NCBI GenBank assembly: GCA_002314875.1
Contig: DCHS01000022.1
Coordinates: 1-48,168, forward strand
From: Prevotellaceae bacterium UBA1746
Lineage (GTDB): Bacteria > Bacteroidota > Bacteroidia > Bacteroidales > Bacteroidaceae
Reading direction: 5' to 3'
DNA length: 48,168 nucleotides
Below, in pieces: positions 7,920 to 16,275 of the stretch. Made by a program: the position numbers and the translations under genes. The notes under the pieces were generated by a model. That model did no database searches, was not told the DNA's origin, and saw nothing but the letters and a program-made list of their open reading frames with translations. Each line of letters starts with the position of its first letter. The stretch's first letter is position 1.

Positions 7920-8393
7920 ATGGCAAAGAAAAAAGCATTGAAGCCTGCGCGCATCAATATCAAGAACAAACGCGCAGAGCATGACTACCTCGTCATTGAT
8001 AAACTCATGGCGGGAATTGTTCTCACGGGTACAGAGATGAAAAGTATTCGTGCAGGAAAGGCATCTCTCGTGGATACTTTCTGCTTCATCCACGATGGTG
8101 AAATCTGGGTGAAAAATATGTACATTGCTCCCTATGAATTAGGAAGTTACAATAACCACGCCCTTCGTCGTGACCGCAAACTTCTCCTTAATAAGAAGGA
8201 GATCCGCAACCTCCAGCAGGACGCTTCCAATCCTGGCTATACTATCGTTCCCCTTCGTCTTTTCGTTGATGAGAATGGTCGTGCCAAGGTTGATATCGCC
8301 CTCTGTCGTGGTAAGCGGGAATACGACAAGCGTGACAGTATGAAGGAACGTGATGACAAGCGAGAACTTGACCGCTTCCTCAAACGATTCTAA
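7920..8393 (+). CDS. smpB: SsrA-binding protein SmpB
   Basis: A small basic RNA-binding protein that partners tmRNA in rescuing stalled ribosomes; the tmRNA gene is 6.2 kb away in this same window. The 157 residues show the full family pattern: NKRAEHDY near the N-terminus, GIVLTGTEMKSIRAGKASLVD, the YIAPYE motif, RRDRKLLLNKKEI, and a basic C-terminal tail KREYDKRDSMKERDDKREL. That tail fills the mRNA channel of the stalled ribosome. No residues are missing. It is followed after 22 nt by metH, so the two may be co-transcribed without an obvious functional link. Confidence 0.97.
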   Translation: MAKKKALKPARINIKNKRAEHDYLVIDKLMAGIVLTGTEMKSIRAGKASLVDTFCFIHDGEIWVKNMYIAPYELGSYNNHALRRDRKLLLNKKEIRNLQQDASNPGYTIVPLRLFVDENGRAKVDIALCRGKREYDKRDSMKERDDKRELDRFLKRF

Positions 8394-8415
8394 ACTATGC
8401 CTTGGCATACACATT

Positions 8416-11172
8416 ATGAGCAGTATAGAACAACAACTAAACAGGCGCATTCTCATTCTCGATGGTGCTATGGGGTCTATGATTCAGACCTACCACCTCA
8501 CAGATGAAGATTTTCAAGGCCAAAACGGTAATAACGAAATCCTTAATCTCACCCGTCCAGATGTGATAGGTGAGATTCATCGTCGTTATCTTGAGGCTGG
8601 TGCTGATATCATTTCTACTAATACTTTCTCTGCCCAGCGTATTTCTCTAGCCGATTACCATTGTGAATCGCTCGTCCACGACATCAACCTTGCCGCAGCT
8701 CGTTTGGCTCGCAGTGAGGCTGATCGTTATTCAACGGTCAATCCCGAGAAACCCCGCTATGTTGCAGGTTCGCTTGGACCTTCCAACAAAACTCTCTCGC
8801 TGTCTCCTGATGTCAACGATCCAGCTTATCGTGCTCTGACATTTGACGAGATGGCTTCTGCCTATGCTGAACAGATTGAAGGCCTTGTAGAGGGTGGAGT
8901 AGACTTGCTGCTCTTCGAGACAATCTTTGATACCCTCAACACCAAGGCTGGTCTCTTTGCGGCTCATCAAGTCTTTGAGAAATTGGGTAAGACACTGCCC
9001 ATTATGGTGAGTGTTACCCTCAGTGACCGCGCAGGTCGTACACTCTCCGGTCAGACCCTGAAGGCCTTCATAACGAGTGTCTCCCATGCTAACGTTTTCA
9101 GCATCGGTCTCAACTGCTCCTTTGGTGCCGCAGACCTTCTGCCCTTCGTTAGAGAAGTGGCTGCTGATGTCGATTGCTGGGTAAGTTGCCATCCGAATGC
9201 TGGTCTTCCTAACAGTCTCGGTCAGTACGATCAGTCTCCTGAGGAAATGGCAGAACAAGTAAGACCTTTCCTTGAAGAAAGTCTTGTCAATATCCTCGGT
9301 GGCTGCTGTGGAACCACTCCCGATCATATCCAGGCGCTTGCAAATTCGGTACAAAGTTTCGAACCCCGTAAAAAGACCGTTTTTACCGCTGATAATCCGA
9401 AACAACTCCAGCTTTCCGGCCTCGAACGCTTTACGCTGACGCCCGAAGTCCGTTTTGTGAATGTCGGTGAACGCTGTAATGTGGCAGGAAGCCGTAAGTT
9501 CCTACGTTTGATTAATGAGAAGAGTTATGACGAGGCTTGCAGCATTGCCCGCAAACAAGTAGAAGATGGTGCCCTCGTCGTCGATATCAATTTGGATGAC
9601 GGTCTTCTCGACGGTGAAGTGGAAATGCGGCATTTTGTCAATCTGTTATCTTCAGAACCTGATGTCGCCAGTGTACCTTTCATGATTGACTCGTCCAAAT
9701 GGCCCGTCATTCAGGCAGCCTTGAAATGTTGTCAGGGTAAGTGCATCGTGAACTCCATCAGCCTTAAAAACGGTGAAGATGAATTCCTGGCTCATGCTCG
9801 TGAAATTCGCCGTTATGGTGCTGCTGTGGTAGTGATGGCTTTTGATGAAGAAGGTCAAGCGACTACCTACGATCGTCGAATTACCATCTGTGAACGTGCC
9901 TATCGTCTGCTGACGGATGAGGTAAAATTCCCTGCCGAGGACATTATCTTCGACCCCAATATACTCTCAATCTGTACGGGTATGGAGGAACACCGAACCT
10001 ATGCCCTTGACTTTATCCGTGCTACGGAATGGATTCGAACGAATCTTCACGGTGCCCATGTCAGCGGTGGCGTCAGCAATCTTTCCTTCTCCTTCCGCGG
10101 TAACAACTACCTTCGTGAAGCCATGCATGCTGTTTTCCTCTATCATGCCATTCAGAAAGGTATGGATATGGGAATTGTAAATCCTTCAACGGCAGTGCAA
10201 TATGAAGATATACCTGAAGATTTGCTCAAACTCCTTGAAGATGCTATCCTTCGTCCTTCTGAGGCAGCAGAGGAAGCGCTGATCGAGCGAGCGGAAGTGC
10301 TCAAAGCCGAACAACTTGCGGCTAAGGAGGCAGGTGTTAAGGTTGCAGAAACGGCTGTCATTGCGTGGCGTGAAACCACTGTTGAAGAACGCCTTGCCCA
10401 CGCCTTGATTAAGGGAATTCCTGATTTCCTCGAACAAGATATTCACGAGGCATTAGAGAAGTATCCGATGGCGGTAAACATCATCGAAGGCCCGTTGATG
10501 GATGCTATGAATCAGGTTGGTGAACGCTTTGGCGCTGGAAAGATGTTCCTTCCTCAAGTTGTAAAGACTGCTCGCACGATGAAGGCAGCAGTGGCTATTC
10601 TACAACCTATTATCGAGGCTCAGAAGACGGCAGACGTGAATAATGCAAACAACTCTGAATCTGCAAAAGGTAATCGTTTTGTTATGGCAACCGTTAAGGG
10701 TGATGTCCATGATATTGGCAAGAATATTGTCAGCGTAGTTCTCGGTTGCAACAACTATGATGTTATTGATCTCGGCGTTATGGTACCTGCAGAGCAGATT
10801 GTTGAGACTGCGATTAACGAGCATGCCGATTATGTCGGTCTCTCCGGCCTTATAACCCCCAGTCTTGATGAGATGGTAAATACAGCCCGTGCCATGCAGA
10901 ACGCAGGATTGACGATACCCATTCTTCTCGGTGGTGCTACCACATCAAAACTTCATACCGCCTTGAAGATAGCCCCGGTTTATGATGGTCCTGTTGTATG
11001 GGTGAAGGATGCCAGTCAGATGGTCATCGTCGCCGCTAATCTTAAGGATCCTTCCTACGCTCGTGCTATTGAAGAAGAATACGCAGCTATCCGCTCAGAA
11101 CACGCTGCTAAGGATGCATCTCCCACCCGTACCCTTGAAGAGGCACGCAGCAACAAACTTGAATTGTTTTAA
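8416..11172 (+). CDS. metH: Cobalamin-dependent methionine synthase (without activation domain)
   Basis: Transfers a methyl group from methyltetrahydrofolate to homocysteine through methylcobalamin. From ATG 8416 it has 918 residues. The order is: homocysteine domain with zinc ligands Cys234 (GLNCSFG) and Cys297/Cys298 (GGCCGTTP); pterin-binding domain starting NVGERCNVAGSRKF; cap domain; and B12-binding domain with D763-x-H765-x-x-G768, whose His coordinates cobalt. The E. coli protein is about 1227 residues. Here the C-terminal AdoMet-dependent reactivation domain is absent, and the gene ends in a clean stop followed by a terminator. In this phylum the activation domain is often a separate gene, which is not in this window. 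An upstream in-frame ATG at 8350 overlaps smpB and is unlikely. Confidence 0.95.
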   Translation: MSSIEQQLNRRILILDGAMGSMIQTYHLTDEDFQGQNGNNEILNLTRPDVIGEIHRRYLEAGADIISTNTFSAQRISLADYHCESLVHDINLAAARLARSEADRYSTVNPEKPRYVAGSLGPSNKTLSLSPDVNDPAYRALTFDEMASAYAEQIEGLVEGGVDLLLFETIFDTLNTKAGLFAAHQVFEKLGKTLPIMVSVTLSDRAGRTLSGQTLKAFITSVSHANVFSIGLNCSFGAADLLPFVREVAADVDCWVSCHPNAGLPNSLGQYDQSPEEMAEQVRPFLEESLVNILGGCCGTTPDHIQALANSVQSFEPRKKTVFTADNPKQLQLSGLERFTLTPEVRFVNVGERCNVAGSRKFLRLINEKSYDEACSIARKQVEDGALVVDINLDDGLLDGEVEMRHFVNLLSSEPDVASVPFMIDSSKWPVIQAALKCCQGKCIVNSISLKNGEDEFLAHAREIRRYGAAVVVMAFDEEGQATTYDRRITICERAYRLLTDEVKFPAEDIIFDPNILSICTGMEEHRTYALDFIRATEWIRTNLHGAHVSGGVSNLSFSFRGNNYLREAMHAVFLYHAIQKGMDMGIVNPSTAVQYEDIPEDLLKLLEDAILRPSEAAEEALIERAEVLKAEQLAAKEAGVKVAETAVIAWRETTVEERLAHALIKGIPDFLEQDIHEALEKYPMAVNIIEGPLMDAMNQVGERFGAGKMFLPQVVKTARTMKAAVAILQPIIEAQKTADVNNANNSESAKGNRFVMATVKGDVHDIGKNIVSVVLGCNNYDVIDLGVMVPAEQIVETAINEHADYVGLSGLITPSLDEMVNTARAMQNAGLTIPILLGGATTSKLHTALKIAPVYDGPVVWVKDASQMVIVAANLKDPSYARAIEEEYAAIRSEHAAKDASPTRTLEEARSNKLELF

Positions 11173-11195
11173 ACATCTTTTGATAAATAATAAAT

Positions 11196-11230
11196 CAGAG
11201 GCAGACACCCGACGGTGCCTGCCTCTGTTT
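11196..11230 (+). terminator. Intrinsic terminator after metH
   Basis: CAGAGGCAG.CACC, loop, GGTG.CTGCCTCTG, followed by TTT. It lies between convergent metH and the sialidase gene and may serve both. Confidence 0.8.
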
Positions 11231-11263
11231 ATAATATGCCTTATAATTGGCAGTTATGGACGA

Positions 11264-14248
11264 TTAGCGGATAACCTTCTTACCGTTCTCGATGAAGAGA
11301 CCGTTGGAAGCATTGCGAACGCGACGACCAGAGAGATCGTAGGTAGCAGTTGTTGAAGGACGGATAACCGTGTTGATGCCAACGACGAGGTTGTTGTAAG
11401 CGTCGAGAGCAGACTGGAGAGCGTCAACATCTTCCTGGCTTGCGTTGGTAACTTCCTTGGCAGCTTCAATAGCAGCAGCAAGAGCAGCGGCAGCCTCAGG
11501 ATTCACAGCATTGAAGCAATGCTCGTCAATCTGAGTGCTGTAGAGCTGGAACTCTGCCATGTGCCAGTAGCCACGGCTGTTGGTGGTGTTGGTAACGATG
11601 AAGCGGAGATAGTGATAAGATTCGCCCTTTTCGATATCGAACTGAGCTTCAGCCTTTGCGCCGGAAGTTGCATTGTCAAGATCAACCATAGCGATTTCGT
11701 CATAGCTTTCACCATCGTTGCAAGCGCAGACTGCAAACTGGGTGACATGGTCATTTGCTACTGCACGACGGGTAACCTTGATGAGGATGGTTCCTGCGAA
11801 GTCCATGGTTTCAGGTGCTTCAACATCGAGATAGTGAGTACCGTTCACTACATCACCGCCACCCCAATAAGTGTGGTAGTAAGTGCTGGCATTACCGTCG
11901 ATGAGGGTTTCGAGACCACCACCATCAGTCTGTGAACCGAGGTCATTTTGGCCGAAAGGACATGAGAGCTGGTCAGCATTTTCAATCAGACCATCGCTGA
12001 CGATATAGCCATTGTTGTCTTCGTAAGCCTTTTCAGCATCCTTCAAGAGAGCCTCGAGCTGCTGGCTGTACTTGACATTGTCGGGGAGGGTATAGGGGTC
12101 AGCCTCCGTGTCGTAAGAATAAGCATCATCGGTAATGGTTTCGATGCTGATGTTCTTGTAAACGATGTCATAACCACCATTGTAGCTGTTTTCTTCGTAG
12201 AGGAAACCGAGGGTGTGGTCGTGACACATTGACCAAGTACTGTATGCACTCGTTACGCGGGAAACGACGTAGAAACCGTTCCAGTTCTTTGCTAGATTTG
12301 CGGGAGTAGAATAAGAAGTAGCGTCTTCGAGATCCTTGTAGTAGATGCTGACATTGGTACGGCCACTACCACGGGGGAGAGACTGAAGAACGAGCCAGGT
12401 CTTCTGACCGTCTTCCTTGCGTACTACAGGAAGAATCTGAATTTCACCGTTACAGCCATTATCAGCGTGGAGACCGTTTACAGCACTGCTGGAGAGAGAC
12501 TTAGTGCCCCAAGAACCTTCAGCCTTGTCCATATTGGTGAAAGAGAAGATGTTGTAATAGCGACCGCTGGTGTTACGGCTGGAAATCACGAGATTACCGT
12601 TGGGAAGTTCTTCAACCTTAGGTTCGTCGCCACCGGGAACGGGACTTGCGTCGCAGCCGCCAAGGAATTCCCAGGTCTGGCCGAAGTCGTCAGAATAAAG
12701 GGCCCAGTTTGCGGTTTCACTGCCGTTGTAGGATGAACCTGCGCAGTAGAGACGATAGTAGTCGCCAACCTTGGTGTAACGGCTTTGGTGAATCTTTCCG
12801 GAACCTACGAACCAACCAACAATCTGACCATACTTTGACTTGTCGAACTTGCTATAGATGAATTCTTCTTCGAGATAGCGGGGCTGTGTCCAGGTCTGTC
12901 CTTCGTCGTCAGAATACCATTGCGCCCAGCCCTGGTGGTGGGTACGAGAACCCTGGAAGAAGTTAGGAGTACCAGAACAGCTAGTCAGCATGATGCGGCC
13001 AGTCTCGCGGTCTGCAACGGTACAGGGGTCACCGTAGCCGCACTTCTGGTTGCCGACAGCAGTGTTGCCGTCACCTGTCATCTCTTCGGGAGTGATGATA
13101 TCGTTCCAGGTCTCGCCATTGTCGTTAGAGGTACGGATGTGGAGGTCCAGACGACCGCCGCCGATATCGGCCTTGGTGAATCGGTAGTCAGCAGCAGCAA
13201 CGAGCGTACCCTTTGCAGTGGTACAGATAGAAGGAATACGATAGGGGATGGAACCGCTGTTGTCGAATACCTTGAAGCTTGCCAGCTGAGCAGCCATAGA
13301 ACGCTGAACGGTGATGGTGAGGTTTTCGAAGGTAATACCCTTGTTGCCACCAGCGAGGAGCATGGTGTAAGATTGGTTCTTACCGCCGCTAACCTCAACG
13401 TGCTGAGCTTCAGCACTTCCTTTGTAAGCAGTGCCGTCCTCGAGGGTGAGAGTTACGATGCTGCTTGCGCCGTCAACGAAGGTAAGGTCGAAACTGCATC
13501 CGCTAACTACATACTGAGAGTCAGAGGTCAGGAAAGAGTAGTTTGAACTGAGAGCTGTACCGCCGTAACCGGTGATGAAACCGTTGGTGTAAGTCATGTT
13601 GTTCACACCGCAGTTCACGTTTACGGTTGTAGGATCAGTATCAGTACTTGCCCAGTTGCTTGCCCAGTTTCCGTTAGCATTGGTAGCTGTCCAGCCGCCA
13701 GTGGTATTATTGATTTCGTAGGTCTTTTCTGCAAAAGCAAAGACTACGCTGGAACCTGCATCCTGACCGGTAGACCAGAAAGCGAGATAGTTGTCGCGAT
13801 TGTTCATGGCGTAGGTTGTGCCATGTTCGTAGACATAGAATTCTTCGCCAAATTCGGGGAGGAGATTGCTTGCAGACTTAAGGTCCCATGTTGTAATGTA
13901 GCCACTGGGAACATCGTCCTTAGCAACCATGTGGGGGAAAGTACTGCCACCTGTGGTGCCGCTCATCGTCTTGCTTGCTGCAAGGACCATGTCAGGACCT
14001 GCTGCCTTGTTGTAGATGGTGTAGCTACCATCCTCATTTGCAACGCGATACCAGAGATCGTTCTCACTGAAGGTGGTTGTGTTCTGGTTCAATGCGATTT
14101 TGCTGTCGGTGCCGTCTGTATGGAGATAGAAGCCGCCAGCGGAGATCTGCATGGTTTCCCACTTGATGCCATTGGGCCATCCCTCTGCCATAGCACTCAT
14201 CGTGCCGAAGATGAGGGCAAACAACGCAAGGAGTAGAGATTTTTTCAT
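11264..14248 (-). CDS. Secreted sialidase (GH33) with C-terminal T9SS-type tail
   Basis: Cleaves terminal sialic acids from host glycans. 994 residues. There is a signal peptide (1-21), then two N-terminal beta-rich segments (about 30-320) that look like carbohydrate-binding or trefoil-type modules. The GH33 catalytic domain opens with YRIP (336-339) and carries Asp boxes S-N-D-N-G-E-T-W, S-D-D-E-G-Q-T-W and S-D-D-F-G-Q-T-W. A discoidin-like domain follows (about 760-910, ending GYWHMAEFQLY), then a FIVAR-like helical segment, and a tail YDLSGRRV...GLFIENGKKVIR. The tail resembles T9SS sorting tails, so I infer export to the surface. It is transcribed alone from a promoter at about 14.3 kb. 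Confidence 0.92.
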   Translation of the reverse strand: MKKSLLLALFALIFGTMSAMAEGWPNGIKWETMQISAGGFYLHTDGTDSKIALNQNTTTFSENDLWYRVANEDGSYTIYNKAAGPDMVLAASKTMSGTTGGSTFPHMVAKDDVPSGYITTWDLKSASNLLPEFGEEFYVYEHGTTYAMNNRDNYLAFWSTGQDAGSSVVFAFAEKTYEINNTTGGWTATNANGNWASNWASTDTDPTTVNVNCGVNNMTYTNGFITGYGGTALSSNYSFLTSDSQYVVSGCSFDLTFVDGASSIVTLTLEDGTAYKGSAEAQHVEVSGGKNQSYTMLLAGGNKGITFENLTITVQRSMAAQLASFKVFDNSGSIPYRIPSICTTAKGTLVAAADYRFTKADIGGGRLDLHIRTSNDNGETWNDIITPEEMTGDGNTAVGNQKCGYGDPCTVADRETGRIMLTSCSGTPNFFQGSRTHHQGWAQWYSDDEGQTWTQPRYLEEEFIYSKFDKSKYGQIVGWFVGSGKIHQSRYTKVGDYYRLYCAGSSYNGSETANWALYSDDFGQTWEFLGGCDASPVPGGDEPKVEELPNGNLVISSRNTSGRYYNIFSFTNMDKAEGSWGTKSLSSSAVNGLHADNGCNGEIQILPVVRKEDGQKTWLVLQSLPRGSGRTNVSIYYKDLEDATSYSTPANLAKNWNGFYVVSRVTSAYSTWSMCHDHTLGFLYEENSYNGGYDIVYKNISIETITDDAYSYDTEADPYTLPDNVKYSQQLEALLKDAEKAYEDNNGYIVSDGLIENADQLSCPFGQNDLGSQTDGGGLETLIDGNASTYYHTYWGGGDVVNGTHYLDVEAPETMDFAGTILIKVTRRAVANDHVTQFAVCACNDGESYDEIAMVDLDNATSGAKAEAQFDIEKGESYHYLRFIVTNTTNSRGYWHMAEFQLYSTQIDEHCFNAVNPEAAAALAAAIEAAKEVTNASQEDVDALQSALDAYNNLVVGINTVIRPSTTATYDLSGRRVRNASNGLFIENGKKVIR

Positions 14249-14286
14249 AAGAATTAATTAGGGTTGTTATTTTGTTTTTGCAAATG

Positions 14287-14318
14287 CAAAGTTACGAATT
14301 TTTTCGCGCACACCCAAG
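14287..14318 (-). promoter_or_regulatory. Promoter of the sialidase gene
   Basis: On the minus strand CTTG (14318-14315), 20 bp, TAACTTTG (14294-14287). It predicts a leader of about 30 nt before the ATG. Confidence 0.65.
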
Positions 14319-14574
14319 AATTTTGAAGGTAAAATTCAAAATTTAACATTTATATATGCATATATGCATATATTTCCCAAAACATGCAAAATCTCCGCTA
14401 GTGTTGTGTCTGAGAGTCTCGGAAAATATCGGAATCACATTATAGCAAACCTTTTTTAAGAAGAGATAAACAAAACATGGCCTTCGCCTGAGGGGGATTC
14501 TGTCAAAATTATTAAATAAAGATAGCGGAAAAGGTTAATAAATGTTGGGGAAGAGATGTTTTTAGGAAATATTC

Positions 14575-14605
14575 TTGGAGATATTGATAGAAAGGTGTAC
14601 TTTTG
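14575..14605 (+). promoter_or_regulatory. Promoter of tmRNA
   Basis: TTG (14575-14577), 20 bp, TACTTTTG (14598-14605). A start near 14612 leaves a short precursor leader before the mature 5' end. Confidence 0.7.
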
Positions 14606-14627
14606 CACCACATTAAGATACCAGACC

Positions 14628-15026
14628 GGGCCAGACTGGATTTGACAGCGGGACGAGATGGTATGTAAGCACGCAGTGAGCCTGCAGGTGGTCACTTTAA
14701 TCACGGCCTGCGAGAATTTATCTGGCGAAACTTCTTACGCTCTCGCTGCTTAATCGAAGTATAGTAGATTAGCTTTATTCCAGCGCTAGGCGCAGGAACG
14801 AGACGTCACCCAAGAGCCGTTTTCCCCGAGGCTTCTTGAACCGGTGGCGCAGCATATCGGAGATAGTCAGCGTCAGCCTCGTGGCGTTGATGAAGATTTA
14901 GAGGATACGGTATTTGCCAAGGCTGTTTCCGCCCCAGCATTTACCCGACAACCCAATAGGAAACTAAGCGTGTAGAAAGCATATTGTTTCCCCGTTTGGA
15001 CGAGGGTTCGATCCCCTCCTGGTCCA
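14628..15026 (+). ncRNA. ssrA: Transfer-messenger RNA (tmRNA, 10Sa RNA)
   Basis: Works with SmpB to rescue stalled ribosomes and tag the nascent chain for proteolysis. The tRNA-like ends are clear: 5' GGGCCAGACTGGATTTGACA, and 3' GGGTTCGATCCCCTCCTGGTCCA, with GGGCCAG pairing to CTGGTCC (one wobble). The tag reading frame near 14711 reads ENLSGETSYALAA then TAA, ending in the ALAA degron. The length is about 399 nt. CCA is not encoded (ACA). A terminator starts at 15031. Confidence 0.95.
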
Positions 15027-15030
15027 CAGT

Positions 15031-15064
15031 AAGAGTTAGTCACACACATGGCTAGCTCTTTTTT
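15031..15064 (+). terminator. Terminator of tmRNA
   Basis: AAGAGTTAG, loop, CTAGCTCTT (9 bp, one wobble) followed by TTTT. Confidence 0.8.
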
Positions 15065-15245
15065 AGTGCATATACACATTTTTCAGGGAACACGCAGATT
15101 TAAAACAAAAATCTACTTTTAGGCAAAAAACTGACGAATCCCAACTCATCTCTTTCCAAAATATATATTTTCTTTAATTTCTATACCAGTGCATGGGGGC
15201 AAATGATATGAGGGGTTTGTTGTGTTAACAAGTTATTGTTATATA

Positions 15246-15288
15246 CAATCAAGTATATATATATATTATATACAATCAAGCACGCGCG
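15246..15288. repeat. AT-rich element flanked by CAATCAAG direct repeats, copy A
   Basis: CAATCAAG, a TA-rich stretch, CAATCAAG, then CACGCGCG. The related copy at 45510-45560 has AAATCAAG, a TA-rich stretch, AAATCAAG, then TACGCGCG. Confidence 0.6.
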
Positions 15289-15530
15289 CCTTTGGCAACA
15301 TGTCGGTATAGAAAGTATAGATTATAGAAATTGAGATTTCCTTAAGACTCCCCCCCTCCAGTTGCTACTTATCCCTATAATAACTAAACTGGTTTATAAT
15401 GTTAAATCTTTTCCCGATTTTCAAGCGGGGGTAAATTAAACTGGGCGGCGGCAAATTTTTCTTCTCACCGCAGGGAGTTCAAACTAGGCCGCACACCTTG
15501 AAAACGCTTACATTTTCAGCCACTTTCCTT

Positions 15531-15597
15531 GCTTCGTAACATTAATTTACGAAAAGATTCCGAATCCTCCAAATACCGCTATGTTAAAAACCTTAAC
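15531..15597 (+). repeat. 67-bp conserved promoter-upstream block, copy A
   Basis: By hand alignment it matches 45925-45991 without gaps at 54 of 67 positions. It contains two dyads: CGTAA-N7-TTACG (15535-15551) and TGTTAA-N5-TTAACA (15582-15598). It ends 85 bp before a TAACTTTG box, the same spacing as in copy B. Confidence 0.7.
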
Positions 15598-15659
15598 AAA
15601 TGTAAAAGCGTAAAGATGTTTCCATTTTGAGATTTTTGCAATATTTCTCTCTTTTTTCC

Positions 15660-15690
15660 TTGCATAACGTCATATAACGTCGTAACTTTG
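15660..15690 (+). promoter_or_regulatory. Plus-strand promoter running into the 3' end of a convergent gene
   Basis: TTG (15660-15662), 20 bp, TAACTTTG (15683-15690), a good match to the group consensus. Transcription would run antisense into the lipoprotein gene. No convincing plus-strand gene follows. Confidence 0.55.
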
Positions 15691-15797
15691 CATTGTATTA
15701 CAGAACCATCATATCAACCTCAATACCCAATAAACCCTTTATAAACCTAAGAATCTCACAAACTTATATCTCTCACAGAACTATGCTTTCCTCCTTC

Positions 15798-16199
15798 TCA
15801 CCAGTTTTCAGGATCATCACCATCGCCGCCGTCATCATCCCACTCATCGTCCTCCTCGGTATCCTCATAGCCGTACTCGTACCCTTTGTCATAGGCACTG
15901 TTGCGGCTCGTATGACGATTGTAGCGCTCGCGATTGGCATCGTCCTCGGCGTCCTCGAGGCCATGATTATAACCGTCGTCGAAGGTTCCTGTCCTCGATT
16001 TGTCTCGAATGGAAGAACTACTTGTGGTAGCGTCCGTATCCGTAGTGGTGGAGACTGTCGTGGTGTCCCTCTTCACCGAATTCAGAATCGAATCCACTTC
16101 CTCGTCTGTCAGTTCGTAGGTCACATAATCCACAGGTTTCCTATCGCCGCAACTATAGCAAACCACAGCAAAGAAAAGATACAAAAAGGGCTGTTTCAT
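15798..16199 (-). CDS. Small acidic lipoprotein of unknown function
   Basis: 133 residues. The N-terminus is a lipoprotein signal, hydrophobic to YSCG with the lipobox Cys at about residue 17, so membrane anchoring is expected. After a Thr/Ser-rich linker come two copies of a D/E-rich 'DxGYxxGxEDxExD' pattern (FDDGYNHGLEDAEDD and YDKGYEYGYEDTEEDD), ending in a run of Asp. I do not know its function. It lies 66 nt downstream of GH97 in the same direction, across a repeat array, and is probably the last gene of the M60-GH97 cluster. The opposite strand is open for 211 codons, but the lipoprotein signal and repeats make the minus frame the real one. Confidence 0.7.
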   Translation of the reverse strand: MKQPFLYLFFAVVCYSCGDRKPVDYVTYELTDEEVDSILNSVKRDTTTVSTTTDTDATTSSSSIRDKSRTGTFDDGYNHGLEDAEDDANRERYNRHTSRNSAYDKGYEYGYEDTEEDDEWDDDGGDGDDPENW

Positions 16200-16202
16200 G
16201 GG

Positions 16203-16275
16203 TTTAAGGGTTCAAATGGGGTTCAAAAAAGGTTCAAATGGGGTTCAAAAATGTTCAAAGGAGGTTTAAAATGGT
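16203..16275. repeat. 22-bp tandem repeats between GH97 and the lipoprotein gene
   Basis: GGTTCAAATGGGGTTCAAAAA occurs at 16209-16229 and 16231-16251, with degenerate half-units (GTTCAAAGG, GGTTTAAAATGG) continuing to 16275. The array ends at the 3' end of the GH97 gene. Confidence 0.75.

Larger units (their letters stand above)
14249..14627 (+). other. Divergent intergenic region between sialidase and tmRNA
   Basis: 380 bp without a gene. It holds the sialidase promoter (minus) at 14287-14318, the tmRNA promoter (plus) at 14575-14605, and a short palindromic AT tract with TATATATGCATATATGCATA at 14352-14371. I recognise nothing else. Confidence 0.6.
15065..15797 (+). other. Non-coding region, copy A of a regulatory intergenic module
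   Basis: About 730 bp between the tmRNA terminator and the stop of the convergent lipoprotein gene; no credible gene. It contains an AT-rich element bounded by CAATCAAG repeats (15246-15288), a G-rich stretch near 15427, a 67-bp block (15531-15597) and a plus-strand promoter (15660-15690). The same items occur in the same order at 45.1-46.1 kb upstream of the GH27 gene. Confidence 0.6.

Noticed and set aside
11264..14248. Horizontal transfer of the sialidase region
   Set aside because: Proximity to tmRNA suggested an island, but there is no integrase or att-like duplication of the tmRNA 3' end, and base composition looks like the neighbours.
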